A stretch of DNA of 64,000 nt from an uncultured Roseburia sp. (GCA_947649645.1 CANSSP010000012.1:1-64000), one strand, 5' to 3'; shown: positions 1 to 7,542, numbered from the stretch's first letter. Numbers and translations: made by a program. The notes: a model not told the origin generated them from the letters alone.

Positions 1-224
1 AGCGCGTAGCCATTGCGAGGGCGTTAGCCAGCAAACCGGCCATTATCCTTGCCGACGAACCGACCGGCAATCTGGACAGCAAGACCAGCGATGAAGTGAT
101 CGAACTGCTGAAAGTCACCAGCCAGAAATTCCGTCAGACCATTGTAATGATTACCCACAACCCGGAAATTGCAGCACAGGCAGACCGCACCATCCGTATT
201 GAGGATGGCCGGACCCAGGAGTAA
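1..224 (+). CDS. ABC transporter ATP-binding protein (3' end only)
   Basis: The reading frame enters the window already open (first full codon at base 3) and ends with TAA at 222-224. The 73 visible residues are the C-terminal part of an ABC ATPase: RVAIARAL (end of the signature helix), [13 protein letters not shown] (Walker B and D-loop) and MITHNPE (switch histidine). The DEPTGNLD form is typical of the MacB/LolD/BceA class that partners with FtsX-type permeases. The permease gene starts 12 bases downstream, so the two form one transporter. Substrate unknown: the class covers antimicrobial-peptide detoxification pumps and lipoprotein or cell-wall-associated transporters. The Walker A part lies outside the window. 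Confidence 0.9.
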   Translation, partial: RVAIARALASKPAIILADEPTGNLDSKTSDEVIELLKVTSQKFRQTIVMITHNPEIAAQADRTIRIEDGRTQE

Positions 225-236
225 GGCGGTGATACC

Positions 237-2798
237 ATGAAAAGACAAAAATCAATCATACGCACATTGACAAACCGCAGTTTCAAGGCGAACAAAACGC
301 GCAATCTGATTGCCGTCTTTGCCATCGTCTTAACAACGGTCATGTTTACATCCCTGTTTGTCCTGTCGCAGAGCATGGTTGAAAATATGCGGAACATGAA
401 TTTCCAACAGGCCGGATATAACAGCCATTTGAGTTCCGGCATCATGACGGACGCCGATGTGGAGAAAATCATTGCCCATGAGGCTGTCAGGGACTACGGG
501 GAAAGCACGATCATCGGCGTGGCCGAAAACAAGGAATTGACCGGGCGGCAGGTGGAAATCCGCTATGCCGATGAAAACTATGCCCGTTCCAGCTTTTCCT
601 GTCCCACAACAGGAACCATGCCGGTACAGGTGCGGGAGATCGCTTTGGACACCATCACCCTTGATAAGCTGGGGCTGCCCTATGAATTGGGACAGGAAAT
701 TGCCTTTGAATGGCGCAAGGATTTAACTTCTGATGAATACACCACCAGCACATTTGTCCTCTCCGGGTATTGGGATGGTAATTCCGCTGCTATGGCAAGT
801 ATGGCATGGGTTTCCGAAGCCTTTGTTCAAAGCCAGTTTGCAGGCATCGACCAGGAGGCGCAGACTGCAGACGGGCAGGTTTCAGGAACCGTGATGCTCC
901 ACCTTGATCTATACAGTGACAGCAATCTGGAAGGAGCGGCGGAGCAGATTTTAGCCGACACCGGCCTGTCGGATGTGTCCCTTTCTCCCAATGCGGCTTA
1001 TGACGCCACCATGAACCAGAATATTATCCGTGAAGTGTTGCCGGTGACAATTTGCATGCCACTGGTATTTGCCAGCGGGTATCTGGTTATCTATAACATT
1101 TTCCAGATTTCCGTTGCCAGCGACATCCGCTTTTATGGCAGGCTGAAAACTCTGGGAACTACCAAAAAGCAGCTAAAGAAGATCATTTACGGGCAGGCCA
1201 GCCGTCTGTCGCTGATCGGTATTCCGATCGGGCTTGTGACCGGGTATCTGCTGGGAGCTGTGTTAGTGCCGGTAATGATAACCGGGACAACGGGAGAAGC
1301 AAAGGCAGCAGTCAATCCTTATATCTTCATTGGCTCTGCGATATCTGCCTGTCTGACCGTCCTGATCTCCTGCATGAAGCCCGCTAAAATCGCTGGCAGG
1401 GTTTCTCCGATGGAAGCCCTGCGCTACACCGATACAGGAGCCACCGGCAAACGGAAAATCAAGAAAAACACCGGCGGCGCAAGCATCCCGAAAATGGCGC
1501 TGGCAAACTTAGGCCGGAACAGAAAGCGCACCATTACGGTGATCTGCTCCCTGACGCTGGGGCTTGTGCTGCTTTCCTGTGTCTATGCGAAAAATGCCAG
1601 CTTTGATATTGATAAATACATAAGTCAGACGGTTATCAGTGATTTTGAGGTAGAGGACAGCTCGATTTCTTCCATCTTTGGAACCTATAACCCCTACGGC
1701 ACAACCATTTCCCCGGAGCTGGTACAGAGCATTGAGGGGCTTTCCGGGTCAGAGGCCACGGGACGCTTATATTCGCAGGTATTTACCCACCAGATCGGGA
1801 CCTCTGCCCTTGAAAATATCAAGACCTATTATAATGCTGACGACCGGCTGGCATACATTGAAGCAACGGACGCAGGGCTGGCCGAAGCCTGCCATGATAT
1901 GATTGAGAGCGGCGAGTGTGTTTCCATTCTGTACGGCGTTGACGGCCTGATACTGGATACCTTTGCACAGGATGGCCGGATATTGGATGGCACCTTTGAT
2001 AAAGACAAATTCATGGCCGGGGGCTATGTCGTGATGGAGGCAGCCACCGGCGCGGAGGACAGCGAGAAAGAAACACAGCCCACCTATTCCGTTGGGGATA
2101 TGGCAGAACTGAATGGGCAGCAATATGAAGTAATGGCGATTGTGGCAGATATACCCACGATCACCGAAGGCGTCAATAGCAGTACGCAGGACTTCCTTTC
2201 GTTCTATCTTCCGGCAGATACATTCCGGGAGATGTACCCGGACAACACTCTGCGAAAGCTGTTCTTTGATGTAGCCGAGGAATACCAGCCGCAGGCAGAA
2301 GAAATGCTGATTGACTACCGCAACAACGTGGATAAATCACTGAACTATACTGCAAAATCTACTCTGATTGAGCATTACCAAAAACAGACATGGGCTAATA
2401 CGGTCATGGGTTTTGTCATCAGCCTGATTATTGCCTTTGTCGGCATATTGAACTTTATCAACTCCATGCTGACAGCGATAGTTTCCCGGCAGAAAGAATT
2501 TGCCATGATACAAAGTGTCGGCATGACAAAGCGGCAGCTTCGCCGTATGTTGATTGACGAGGGTCTTTACTATGCAGTGAGTACCTTAGCTGCCTCCTAT
2601 GTTTTGGGAACATTGGGCGTAGCAATCGGCATCCGCGCAATGGTGTCCGGCGACTGGACAGCAACTTTCCACTTTACCCTTATGCCGCTTTTGATCTGCA
2701 CACCGATTTTGATTATCTTTGCAATTCTGATTCCGTATATTTGTTTTAGGAATCTGGAAAAGCAAAGTATCGTGGAACGATTAAGAGCAGCAGACTAA
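237..2798 (+). CDS. FtsX-family ABC transporter permease, 853 aa
   Basis: Large membrane protein partnered with the ATPase just upstream. It begins with a basic cytoplasmic stretch and a membrane segment near residues 23-45. A long extracytoplasmic region of about 230 residues follows, then a block of three membrane segments near 270-390. The layout repeats in the second half: a membrane segment near 430-450, another large external domain, and three segments near 700-850. This duplicated FtsX arrangement is usual for the 800-900-residue permeases of MacB/Bce-like exporters. The start has GGCGGTGAT ahead of ATG and lies 12 bases after the ATPase stop, so the pair is co-transcribed. A strong hairpin terminator follows. 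Substrate not determinable; no two-component regulator is visible in the window. Confidence 0.88.
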   Translation: MKRQKSIIRTLTNRSFKANKTRNLIAVFAIVLTTVMFTSLFVLSQSMVENMRNMNFQQAGYNSHLSSGIMTDADVEKIIAHEAVRDYGESTIIGVAENKELTGRQVEIRYADENYARSSFSCPTTGTMPVQVREIALDTITLDKLGLPYELGQEIAFEWRKDLTSDEYTTSTFVLSGYWDGNSAAMASMAWVSEAFVQSQFAGIDQEAQTADGQVSGTVMLHLDLYSDSNLEGAAEQILADTGLSDVSLSPNAAYDATMNQNIIREVLPVTICMPLVFASGYLVIYNIFQISVASDIRFYGRLKTLGTTKKQLKKIIYGQASRLSLIGIPIGLVTGYLLGAVLVPVMITGTTGEAKAAVNPYIFIGSAISACLTVLISCMKPAKIAGRVSPMEALRYTDTGATGKRKIKKNTGGASIPKMALANLGRNRKRTITVICSLTLGLVLLSCVYAKNASFDIDKYISQTVISDFEVEDSSISSIFGTYNPYGTTISPELVQSIEGLSGSEATGRLYSQVFTHQIGTSALENIKTYYNADDRLAYIEATDAGLAEACHDMIESGECVSILYGVDGLILDTFAQDGRILDGTFDKDKFMAGGYVVMEAATGAEDSEKETQPTYSVGDMAELNGQQYEVMAIVADIPTITEGVNSSTQDFLSFYLPADTFREMYPDNTLRKLFFDVAEEYQPQAEEMLIDYRNNVDKSLNYTAKSTLIEHYQKQTWANTVMGFVISLIIAFVGILNFINSMLTAIVSRQKEFAMIQSVGMTKRQLRRMLIDEGLYYAVSTLAASYVLGTLGVAIGIRAMVSGDWTATFHFTLMPLLICTPILIIFAILIPYICFRNLEKQSIVERLRAAD

Positions 2799-2868
2799 TT
2801 CAGCTTAAAATCCTGCTTGTATGCCCGTAAATCAAGGCTTTTTTGAGATAATCAACCATTTTAAACAA

Positions 2869-2906
2869 AAAACTGCCCTTTATGCCGAAACATAAAGAGC
2901 AGTTTT
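2869..2906 (+). terminator. Rho-independent terminator after the ABC transporter
   Basis: Arms AACTGCCCTTTATG (2871-2884) and CATAAAGAGCAGTT (2891-2904) pair with a single mismatch around a 6-base loop. An A-rich 5' flank and a T-rich 3' flank mean it could work in both directions. It closes the upstream plus-strand operon. Confidence 0.85.
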
Positions 2907-2960
2907 ATTCATTTTAATATTATTTTCTGCTACCTGTATCAGTTATTACTGATTTGCAAT

Positions 2961-2978
2961 CGCCGCCTGCGCGGTGTA
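2961..2978. repeat. 18-bp direct repeat, copy 1
   Basis: CGCCGCCTGCGCGGTGTA occurs here and again, unchanged and in the same orientation, at 3887-3904. The repeat is GC-rich inside an AT-rich neighbourhood and partly palindromic (CCGC...GCGG). The two copies bracket the PIN-domain gene, its small partner and the decayed partner copy. Such an arrangement fits a recombination or insertion footprint, but no recombinase or transposase is next to it. Confidence 0.8.
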
Positions 2979-3032
2979 TCGCGGTCAGTGAGACACTCTA
3001 TACTGCTAATTTATTCTGTGGTACTAAAATGA

Positions 3033-3240
3033 TTATAAGGCTTTCATTTTCTCTGTCTTTTTCTGAACTTCTCTTCCTCTCTTGTTGCAGTAATCCATCC
3101 GTTCTTCATCTGTCATATGCTATGTCATTTCATAATCATATTCCCTAAGTGTATGAATATCCTCCCCTCTATAGTCAAATTGAGACTCAAAACAGGTTTC
3201 TCCATAATCATCCTTCACTTTCCAATAATACAGACGGACT
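3033..3240 (-). pseudogene. Decayed second copy of the small PIN-partner gene
   Basis: Read on the minus strand directly after the stop of the intact 58-residue gene, one frame gives FDYRGEDIHTLREYDYEMT, a TAG stop (3120-3122), then HMTDEERMDYCNKRG and a final TAA at 3033-3035. This lines up with FTVEDIHKIRERNYEVTKHMTTEE of the intact neighbour; the TAG falls exactly where the neighbour has Lys (AAG). The flanking DNA is also duplicated: CCGTCTGTAYTATT occurs at the end of the PIN gene and at the start of this copy. It is therefore a tandem duplicate with a nonsense mutation and no recognisable own start. Confidence 0.7.
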
Positions 3241-3416
3241 TAATTGCGCTTTGCCCTAAGCCTTTCTATCTGTTCTTCCGCATCTGTCCTTGGTACATTA
3301 TAATACAGCAGTTTCTCCTCCGTTGTCATATGCTTTGTCACTTCATAATTACGCTCTCGAATCTTGTGGATATCCTCAACCGTAAAATCCGGGCTGATTT
3401 CCAATGTATATGCCAT
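3240..3416 (-). CDS. Small 58-aa protein coupled to the PIN gene (possible antitoxin)
   Basis: Begins with ATG at 3414-3416, overlapping the PIN stop codon (TAATG arrangement), and is preceded by AGGTGGGG inside the PIN 3' end. It is thus translationally coupled. The product is short, charged and rich in Glu, Lys and Arg (motifs EDIHKIRERNYEVT and HMTTEE), consistent with a small helical binding partner. Toxin-antitoxin pairs usually place the antitoxin first; here the small gene is second, so antitoxin function is an inference from coupling and size only. A decayed paralogue follows immediately downstream. Confidence 0.6.
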   Translation of the reverse strand: MAYTLEISPDFTVEDIHKIRERNYEVTKHMTTEEKLLYYNVPRTDAEEQIERLRAKRN

Positions 3417-3910
3417 TATTCCCCACCTCCTAATAGTACAGACGGATTCATAATATCAATATCCTTATAGCTTTCAAGGTGTGTGATTGCCCTGATACCC
3501 TTAATAGTCTTTATATTTACAATATGCTTAAAATTCCATGATAGGATGCAGTCACACCCATACACGACAGCAGTTGCTATATGCTGACAATCATCAATAC
3601 TTTTCTTTGTCAGTATACCCATATCTATAATCTGATTTGCAACTTTAAGAACCTCATCTGTAATTTCCAACTTTGTATATGAAATCCTGCTCAAATACTC
3701 ATACAATACTGTTCTTTTCGGTTCTCGACATTCACCCACTTCATCAAGCGTCACCTGTGACAAGCAAATATCATACTTTCTAACTTCAAACTGTGCCCAA
3801 AGAGCCAATGTATCCTTCATTCGCTCTGGCGCATCTTCCTGTTGCAGATAACTTATAACAGATGTGTCCAAATACTTGCTCCTAACCGCCGCCTGCGCGG
3901 TGTACCACAA
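3416..3910 (-). CDS. PIN-domain protein, probable VapC-like toxin
   Basis: PIN-fold ribonuclease-like protein. YLDTSVISYL near residues 13-22 gives the first metal-binding Asp, and DDCQHIATAVVYGCDCILSWNF near 103-124 gives the later Asp cluster and the usual W-N motif. Family members of about 140-150 residues cleave RNA as toxins held in check by a small partner. The start is unclear. The longest frame begins at TTG (3908-3910) inside the 18-bp direct repeat, giving an unusual WYTAQAAVRS leader. A TTG within KYLDTS, 7 bases after AGGAG, would give a shorter normal N-terminus. The original 5' end may have been replaced by the repeat. The small coupled gene follows with a 3-base overlap. Confidence 0.72.
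   Translation of the reverse strand: MWYTAQAAVRSKYLDTSVISYLQQEDAPERMKDTLALWAQFEVRKYDICLSQVTLDEVGECREPKRTVLYEYLSRISYTKLEITDEVLKVANQIIDMGILTKKSIDDCQHIATAVVYGCDCILSWNFKHIVNIKTIKGIRAITHLESYKDIDIMNPSVLLGGGE
3887..3904. repeat. 18-bp direct repeat, copy 2
   Basis: Second copy of the repeat at 2961-2978. It overlaps the first codons of the longest possible PIN reading frame, so the junction may have removed the gene's native start and promoter. Confidence 0.8.
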
Positions 3911-3949
3911 AGGCGATATACCTCATGAACATTCTTTATCTGAATCAGA

Positions 3950-3976
3950 AATAATCATTAAAGGCTAATGATTATT
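3950..3976. promoter_or_regulatory. Perfect 11-bp inverted repeat upstream of the PIN gene
   Basis: AATAATCATTA and TAATGATTATT are exact inverted copies separated by AAGGC. The element lies about 40 bases upstream of the PIN reading frame and outside the RiPP terminator. It could be an operator for the PIN pair or a weak bidirectional terminator; no clear -35/-10 pair was found to decide. Confidence 0.45.
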
Positions 3977-4113
3977 TTACATTTATCTGCAAATTATTAT
4001 ACTTCTTTTTTGCTATGGTAAGCTCTACTTCATAATTACATTAAAATATAATCTCCATTGTCTTTATCATATCCAGTTTTCGACTTTTTTTGCAGAATAT
4101 TCTTCCTTCCAAA

Positions 4114-4156
4114 ATACAAAAAAGGTTCTGAAAACACATATTGCTCTCAGAACCTT
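4114..4156 (-). terminator. Terminator of the RiPP operon
   Basis: On the minus strand AAGGTTCTGA (4156-4147) pairs with TCAGAACCTT (4131-4122) and runs straight into TTTTTTG. It stands 20 bases after the stop of the 41-residue precursor gene, so the precursor is the last gene of the transcript. Confidence 0.85.
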
Positions 4157-4175
4157 GCCCCAGTTATAGAACAAC

Positions 4176-4301
4176 TCAGTCAGCACCGCCATTAAAGGAA
4201 CAATCTCTTGAGCCACACAACTGAGAATTGTTTTTACCGCATCCGGCCATGCCTTCTACAGTACAGCTTTCAGATACGATTGTAATTTTAAATCTATCCA
4301 T
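4176..4301 (-). CDS. Cys-rich RiPP precursor peptide, 41 aa
   Basis: Short gene between the radical SAM gene (18 bases upstream) and a terminator. AGGGGGAG precedes ATG, the same ribosome binding site used by the maturase gene. The product starts with a leader-like MDRFKITIVSES and continues into a core with four cysteines at positions 13, 21, 29 and 34 (spacing C-x7-C-x7-C-x4-C), ending SFNGGAD. Short Cys-rich peptides beside SPASM radical SAM enzymes are substrates for thioether formation (sactipeptides and ranthipeptides). No exact family could be assigned, and it has fewer Cys than SCIFF peptides (six). Precursor identity is inferred from position, size and composition. Confidence 0.75.
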   Translation of the reverse strand: MDRFKITIVSESCTVEGMAGCGKNNSQLCGSRDCSFNGGAD

Positions 4302-4319
4302 GCCTGTCTCCCCCTTTCC

Positions 4320-5672
4320 TTATTTTTCTTTATAGCTACTATGTTCATTAAACCACTCTTCTATAATTTTGGCTTGAACACAATGACTAACATTACTATT
4401 CAAAAAATCCCCATTTTCAATTAAATTCTCCCCTGCACATTGTCCCGTACAGTAATTACAATAGCTATGTTTAAAGCACTCTGAAAAATCTTTAATTTTT
4501 ACTTTACGCCATTTTTTTAATGTTTCATTCTTAGAAATATAATGCAATTCTTTATAATTACAAAGAAACAGTCTAAAACTCACACAAGGATAAATATCTC
4601 CTTCCGCATTGCAATACAATCCATATTTACCAGCATAACACGGTGCCTGTTCTGGTGAACGCTGTAGAAGTTCCCTTTTACCAATAAACCGTTCCGGATC
4701 AGAATAGAAAACTTTTCGGATAGTTTCTTCTTGTGGCATATATTGAAGAACGTCACAAGAACCATCTAATTTTCCACAAAGCGAAAAATCTATTTTACAT
4801 GGCCTATTATTTGTTATATCTGTAAAATATGATAAAATATCCCCCACCCGACTTACATTTTCTGTTAATACCACACATTTTAACTCAAACGGAATACTAT
4901 ATTTTTTTAATAAATCAATTCCTTTCATTGTTTGAGAATAGGAACCTTTTACTGTCGTTATTTTATCATGCTGTTCTGCTATATCACTATAAAGGCTGAT
5001 ACTCACCGTTTTTATCCGATATCTTTTAATTTTCAGAACCACTTCTTCTGAAAGTAACATACCATTCGTAAACAACGTAATCAACATACCTTTGTCAGAA
5101 ATGTATTCTATGATCTCAAAAATATCTTTTCTTAACAGGGCTTCTCCACCGCTTAAAACAACATAAAATACACCTATTTCATACATCTTATCGACAAGTT
5201 CTTTCACTTCACTGGTATTCAGTTCTTTTGAAAAATCATATGTATGAAACGGATGATAACAATGAATACATTTTTCGTTACATCTATATGTTAAATCAAT
5301 ATGAAAATTGTAAAATAATCCATTCTGATGAAGTTCTTCTATAAAATTTTTTAATATTGGATTGAAGTTCTTCTCATTATTTTCTTCGTTCCGTTCAATA
5401 GAAGTCTGGCCATGAATTATCTCTGTATCATCTTCAAAACAGCCAAATTGCTCTAATGTTTTTTTAAACTTTTCCACGTCTTGTTCCGTAATTTCATTTA
5501 ATACAAGCCACTGTTTTAGCCTGTCATCCCTGTCGGCAAGAAGGTATTCAAACAATTCAGCAGAGAGTCCTTCTAAAAACATATATTTTTCAGAATACTT
5601 ATTAAATAAAATCGCTTTCTTTTGGCTTTGCAAATCATATACACGATATGCAACAGATGTACCTATTTTCAT
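4320..5672 (-). CDS. Radical SAM/SPASM peptide maturase, 450 aa
   Basis: Predicted to modify the downstream Cys-rich peptide using a reduced [4Fe-4S] cluster and S-adenosylmethionine. Residues 1-80 resemble a PqqD-like peptide-recognition domain. The radical SAM core starts at LTYRCNEKCIHC, with the cluster cysteines C131, C135 and C138 (CX3CX2C), followed by GGEAL near 175-179 for SAM binding. The SPASM region has Cys at about 345, 354, 363, 399, 405, 408, 412 and 431, enough for two auxiliary clusters as in known sactisynthases and ranthipeptide synthases. AGGGGGAG precedes the ATG; the 162-residue gene ends 9 bases upstream. A leader peptidase and a dedicated exporter are not seen in the operon. 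Confidence 0.88.
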   Translation of the reverse strand: MKIGTSVAYRVYDLQSQKKAILFNKYSEKYMFLEGLSAELFEYLLADRDDRLKQWLVLNEITEQDVEKFKKTLEQFGCFEDDTEIIHGQTSIERNEENNEKNFNPILKNFIEELHQNGLFYNFHIDLTYRCNEKCIHCYHPFHTYDFSKELNTSEVKELVDKMYEIGVFYVVLSGGEALLRKDIFEIIEYISDKGMLITLFTNGMLLSEEVVLKIKRYRIKTVSISLYSDIAEQHDKITTVKGSYSQTMKGIDLLKKYSIPFELKCVVLTENVSRVGDILSYFTDITNNRPCKIDFSLCGKLDGSCDVLQYMPQEETIRKVFYSDPERFIGKRELLQRSPEQAPCYAGKYGLYCNAEGDIYPCVSFRLFLCNYKELHYISKNETLKKWRKVKIKDFSECFKHSYCNYCTGQCAGENLIENGDFLNSNVSHCVQAKIIEEWFNEHSSYKEK

Positions 5673-5681
5673 GTCTCCCCC

Positions 5682-6170
5682 TTAGCAAGTAAATAATTCA
5701 TCCAACTTATCACATATTTCTTCGAACTCATCTCCCAGAAAATACTCGCTAAACCAATATTCCTTTTGAGAAGTTATAACATGCAGACATTGGTATTCTT
5801 CCTCAATAACATCGTCCATCGTTGCAAAAGCACGGCATTCAAAATTAGGATATATGTCTGCACTATCTACAATATCACCATAAGAGTCAAAAACCTTCTT
5901 ATATGTTGTATGGTCAGACCACCTTGCGCTCCAACCATTATCAACAAAATTTTTACGTTTTAAATCATTGTAACGCTCTTCATTTATTAACGCTCTTTCT
6001 CCATTCCATACCAACGCAGAATCCAAATCCACCCGCGCAAAAAGACCTCCTTTGTTTGTATATACTTTTTCAAATTTCAATGTCTCCGTAAATATATCGT
6101 AACTTTCTATATCATCGATTTTTATTCGTTTATCATCTATTCGTATAAACTTCTTATTCTCCGCAGCCAT
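5682..6170 (-). CDS. Uncharacterised 162-aa protein, first gene of the RiPP operon
   Basis: I do not recognise a family. The product is acidic and soluble, without a signal peptide or membrane segment. It begins with a short beta-rich stretch (KFIRIDDKRIKIDDIESYDIF) that resembles small-fold sensor or binding domains and ends in FTC. It has a perfect AGGAGG binding site and lies 9 bases ahead of the radical SAM gene, so the two are co-expressed. Possible roles are a substrate-recognition partner, an immunity protein or a regulatory protein. It is the first gene after the palindrome-bearing promoter region and is transcribed away from the XRE regulator. Confidence 0.65.
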   Translation of the reverse strand: MAAENKKFIRIDDKRIKIDDIESYDIFTETLKFEKVYTNKGGLFARVDLDSALVWNGERALINEERYNDLKRKNFVDNGWSARWSDHTTYKKVFDSYGDIVDSADIYPNFECRAFATMDDVIEEEYQCLHVITSQKEYWFSEYFLGDEFEEICDKLDELFTC

Positions 6171-6224
6171 TATGTCTACCTCCTTTTTCTATAATGACTT
6201 CTCTCATTCCAAAAGAATATTGGT

Positions 6225-6250
6225 AAAATGTATGAATATTCATACATTTT
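6225..6250. promoter_or_regulatory. Perfect 26-bp palindrome, candidate operator
   Basis: The 13-base half AAAATGTATGAAT is followed directly by its exact reverse complement. It sits 55 bases upstream of the first RiPP-operon gene, in the divergent intergenic region shared with the XRE regulator. A symmetrical site of this length in a promoter region is typical of a dimeric repressor; the neighbouring XRE protein is the obvious candidate binder. Confidence 0.7.
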
Positions 6251-6279
6251 GCATGCCTTTCTCCTTTTACATCATTCAT

Positions 6280-6299
6280 ATGAGTTGATATTTACTCAT
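6280..6299. promoter_or_regulatory. Second inverted repeat, ATGAGT-N8-ACTCAT
   Basis: Six-base arms 6280-6285 and 6294-6299 lie between the 26-bp palindrome and the XRE gene. ACTCAT recurs at about 6329 (GACTCATAG). These may be sites for the same or a second regulator; the arms are short, so chance is possible. Confidence 0.35.
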
Positions 6300-6375
6300 A
6301 AAACTATATCATAATTTTCGACTCATAGCAATGTCCAAATTACTATATTATCATAGAAATAAATGAGGTGATATC

Positions 6376-6609
6376 ATGATTGATGTAGACTATGGAAGAA
6401 TCCAACTAAAATTAGACAAACTAATGGCGGAACAGAACATCAGTATCAACAAACTGGCGTTCCGTTCAGAAATGCAACGGACACAGCTAAAAGCATATAT
6501 CCGTAATGATATCCAGCGTTTAGATGTAGCTGTTCTCGCAAGGCTTTGTTACGCTTTGCAATGTAACCTCGAAGATATTGTTGAATATATTCCACCTTCA
6601 AATCCCTAA
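6376..6609 (+). CDS. Small XRE-family (YozG-like) transcriptional regulator, 77 aa
   Basis: A single helix-turn-helix domain fills the protein. ISINKLAFRSEMQRTQLKAYIRND corresponds to the Cro/CI-type recognition unit, and DVAVLARLCYALQCNLEDIVEYIPP is the standard C-terminal part of the one-domain YozG-like family (about 70-80 residues). GAGGTGAT precedes ATG. The gene diverges from the RiPP operon and shares its intergenic region with the 26-bp palindrome, which suggests control of that operon or of itself. A hairpin terminator follows. Confidence 0.85.
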   Translation: MIDVDYGRIQLKLDKLMAEQNISINKLAFRSEMQRTQLKAYIRNDIQRLDVAVLARLCYALQCNLEDIVEYIPPSNP

Positions 6610-6651
6610 AAAAAGAGCTGCCACACCGAAAGGGAGATGGCAACTCTTTTC
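6610..6651. terminator. Bidirectional hairpin terminator
   Basis: AAAGAGCTGCCA and TGGCAACTCTTT pair with one mismatch. An A-run on the left and a T-run on the right allow it to serve the XRE gene (plus) and the small gene at 6688-6822 (minus). Confidence 0.8.
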
Positions 6652-6687
6652 ATTTGGGTGATTCCCCCTGTCACATCAGAAATTCAC

Positions 6688-6822
6688 TTATTTGTGTTTC
6701 CTGCCGATCTTCCTGGCGTCACGCTTAATAGCATTGCTTTTGGAGCTTTTCGATGTTTTGGCAATTTCATATATGGACACAACTCCCGTAAATCCAAGCA
6801 TAAACAGCATAGCTTCAACCAT
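6688..6822 (-). CDS. Small membrane protein, 44 aa
   Basis: GATGAGGT precedes ATG at 6820-6822. The peptide has one hydrophobic segment (residues 3-18, MLFMLGFTGVVSIYEI) followed by a strongly basic tail (KRDARKIGRKHK), so it should insert with the tail in the cytoplasm. Such tiny proteins are common cargo of mobile elements. Function unknown. It is the last of the small minus-strand genes before the shared terminator. Confidence 0.55.
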   Translation of the reverse strand: MVEAMLFMLGFTGVVSIYEIAKTSKSSKSNAIKRDARKIGRKHK

Positions 6823-6929
6823 TACCTCATCTCCATTTCTCACATTTTTCCAGCTTATGCCCATACCTGTTCAGCGACAGTGATACACACAATACCTGTC
6901 ACCATTCCCGCAATCAAATAATTTCTCTT

Positions 6930-7271
6930 CTAATACTCCTCTGCCCACATCATAGTGGCATGATCTGTATCGTCAATGACAAAAATATTTCCATTGATTT
7001 CCTCAACATCTCTGCCAACAGGCATGACATACTCCCTGCGATATCCGGGCTTCTCCTGTGAATGGATAATTACCAGCAGTTTCCCGTTCCTGTCTGGGTT
7101 CTCTTTCGTTGCTATTTTAAATACCTGCAGGCAGTTAAGCTCCTGTCCGCTGTCACGCAGGTTATCTATGGTATCCCATAAAAGGATTTGAAGCAACACC
7201 GGGAGACGGTCATGAATCCCTCTTGTCAGATACCTCTGTTCTCCCTCACGAAACATTTTCTGCTTAGACAT
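6930..7271 (-). CDS. DUF960-family protein, 113 aa
   Basis: Recognised from the pattern RYLTRGI, LPVLLQILLWDTIDNL, LQVFKI, IIHSQE and REYV, which matches DUF960, a family of small proteins of unknown function common on plasmids and conjugative elements of Firmicutes. Length is normal. AGGAGG precedes ATG. The start overlaps the end of the upstream gene by 8 bases, so the two are coupled. Confidence 0.7.
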   Translation of the reverse strand: MSKQKMFREGEQRYLTRGIHDRLPVLLQILLWDTIDNLRDSGQELNCLQVFKIATKENPDRNGKLLVIIHSQEKPGYRREYVMPVGRDVEEINGNIFVIDDTDHATMMWAEEY

Positions 7272-7542
7272 TTCCTTCCTCCTGTGGATATATCAATACC
7301 AAACCATCATCTGAGGAAAGCAGGTAAAGTGTCTCATGCCAGCCATTACCGATTTCATCAGAATACTCATAATCATCTGCATTGATATGATAGAATTTTA
7401 ATATCTCTGATATATTCTCCCTGTAAATCTGGTAGTTGGGAAAATATAATACATAGCCTCCCATCTCAACAGACTTTCTATATGTGCCATATGAACGATC
7501 TGATATAGATGCAGCTTTTTTTATCCTGTGATACATCCTCAT
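7264..7542 (-). CDS. Uncharacterised 92-aa protein
   Basis: No family recognised. Soluble, with several Tyr-rich beta stretches (GGYVLYFPNYQIYREN) and an acidic C-terminus. Its ATG overlaps the TGA of an upstream reading frame in an ATGA arrangement (7539-7542), and its end overlaps the DUF960 start by 8 bases. It is therefore the middle of a tightly coupled set, probably accessory cargo of a mobile element. Confidence 0.6.
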   Translation of the reverse strand: MRMYHRIKKAASISDRSYGTYRKSVEMGGYVLYFPNYQIYRENISEILKFYHINADDYEYSDEIGNGWHETLYLLSSDDGLVLIYPQEEGNV

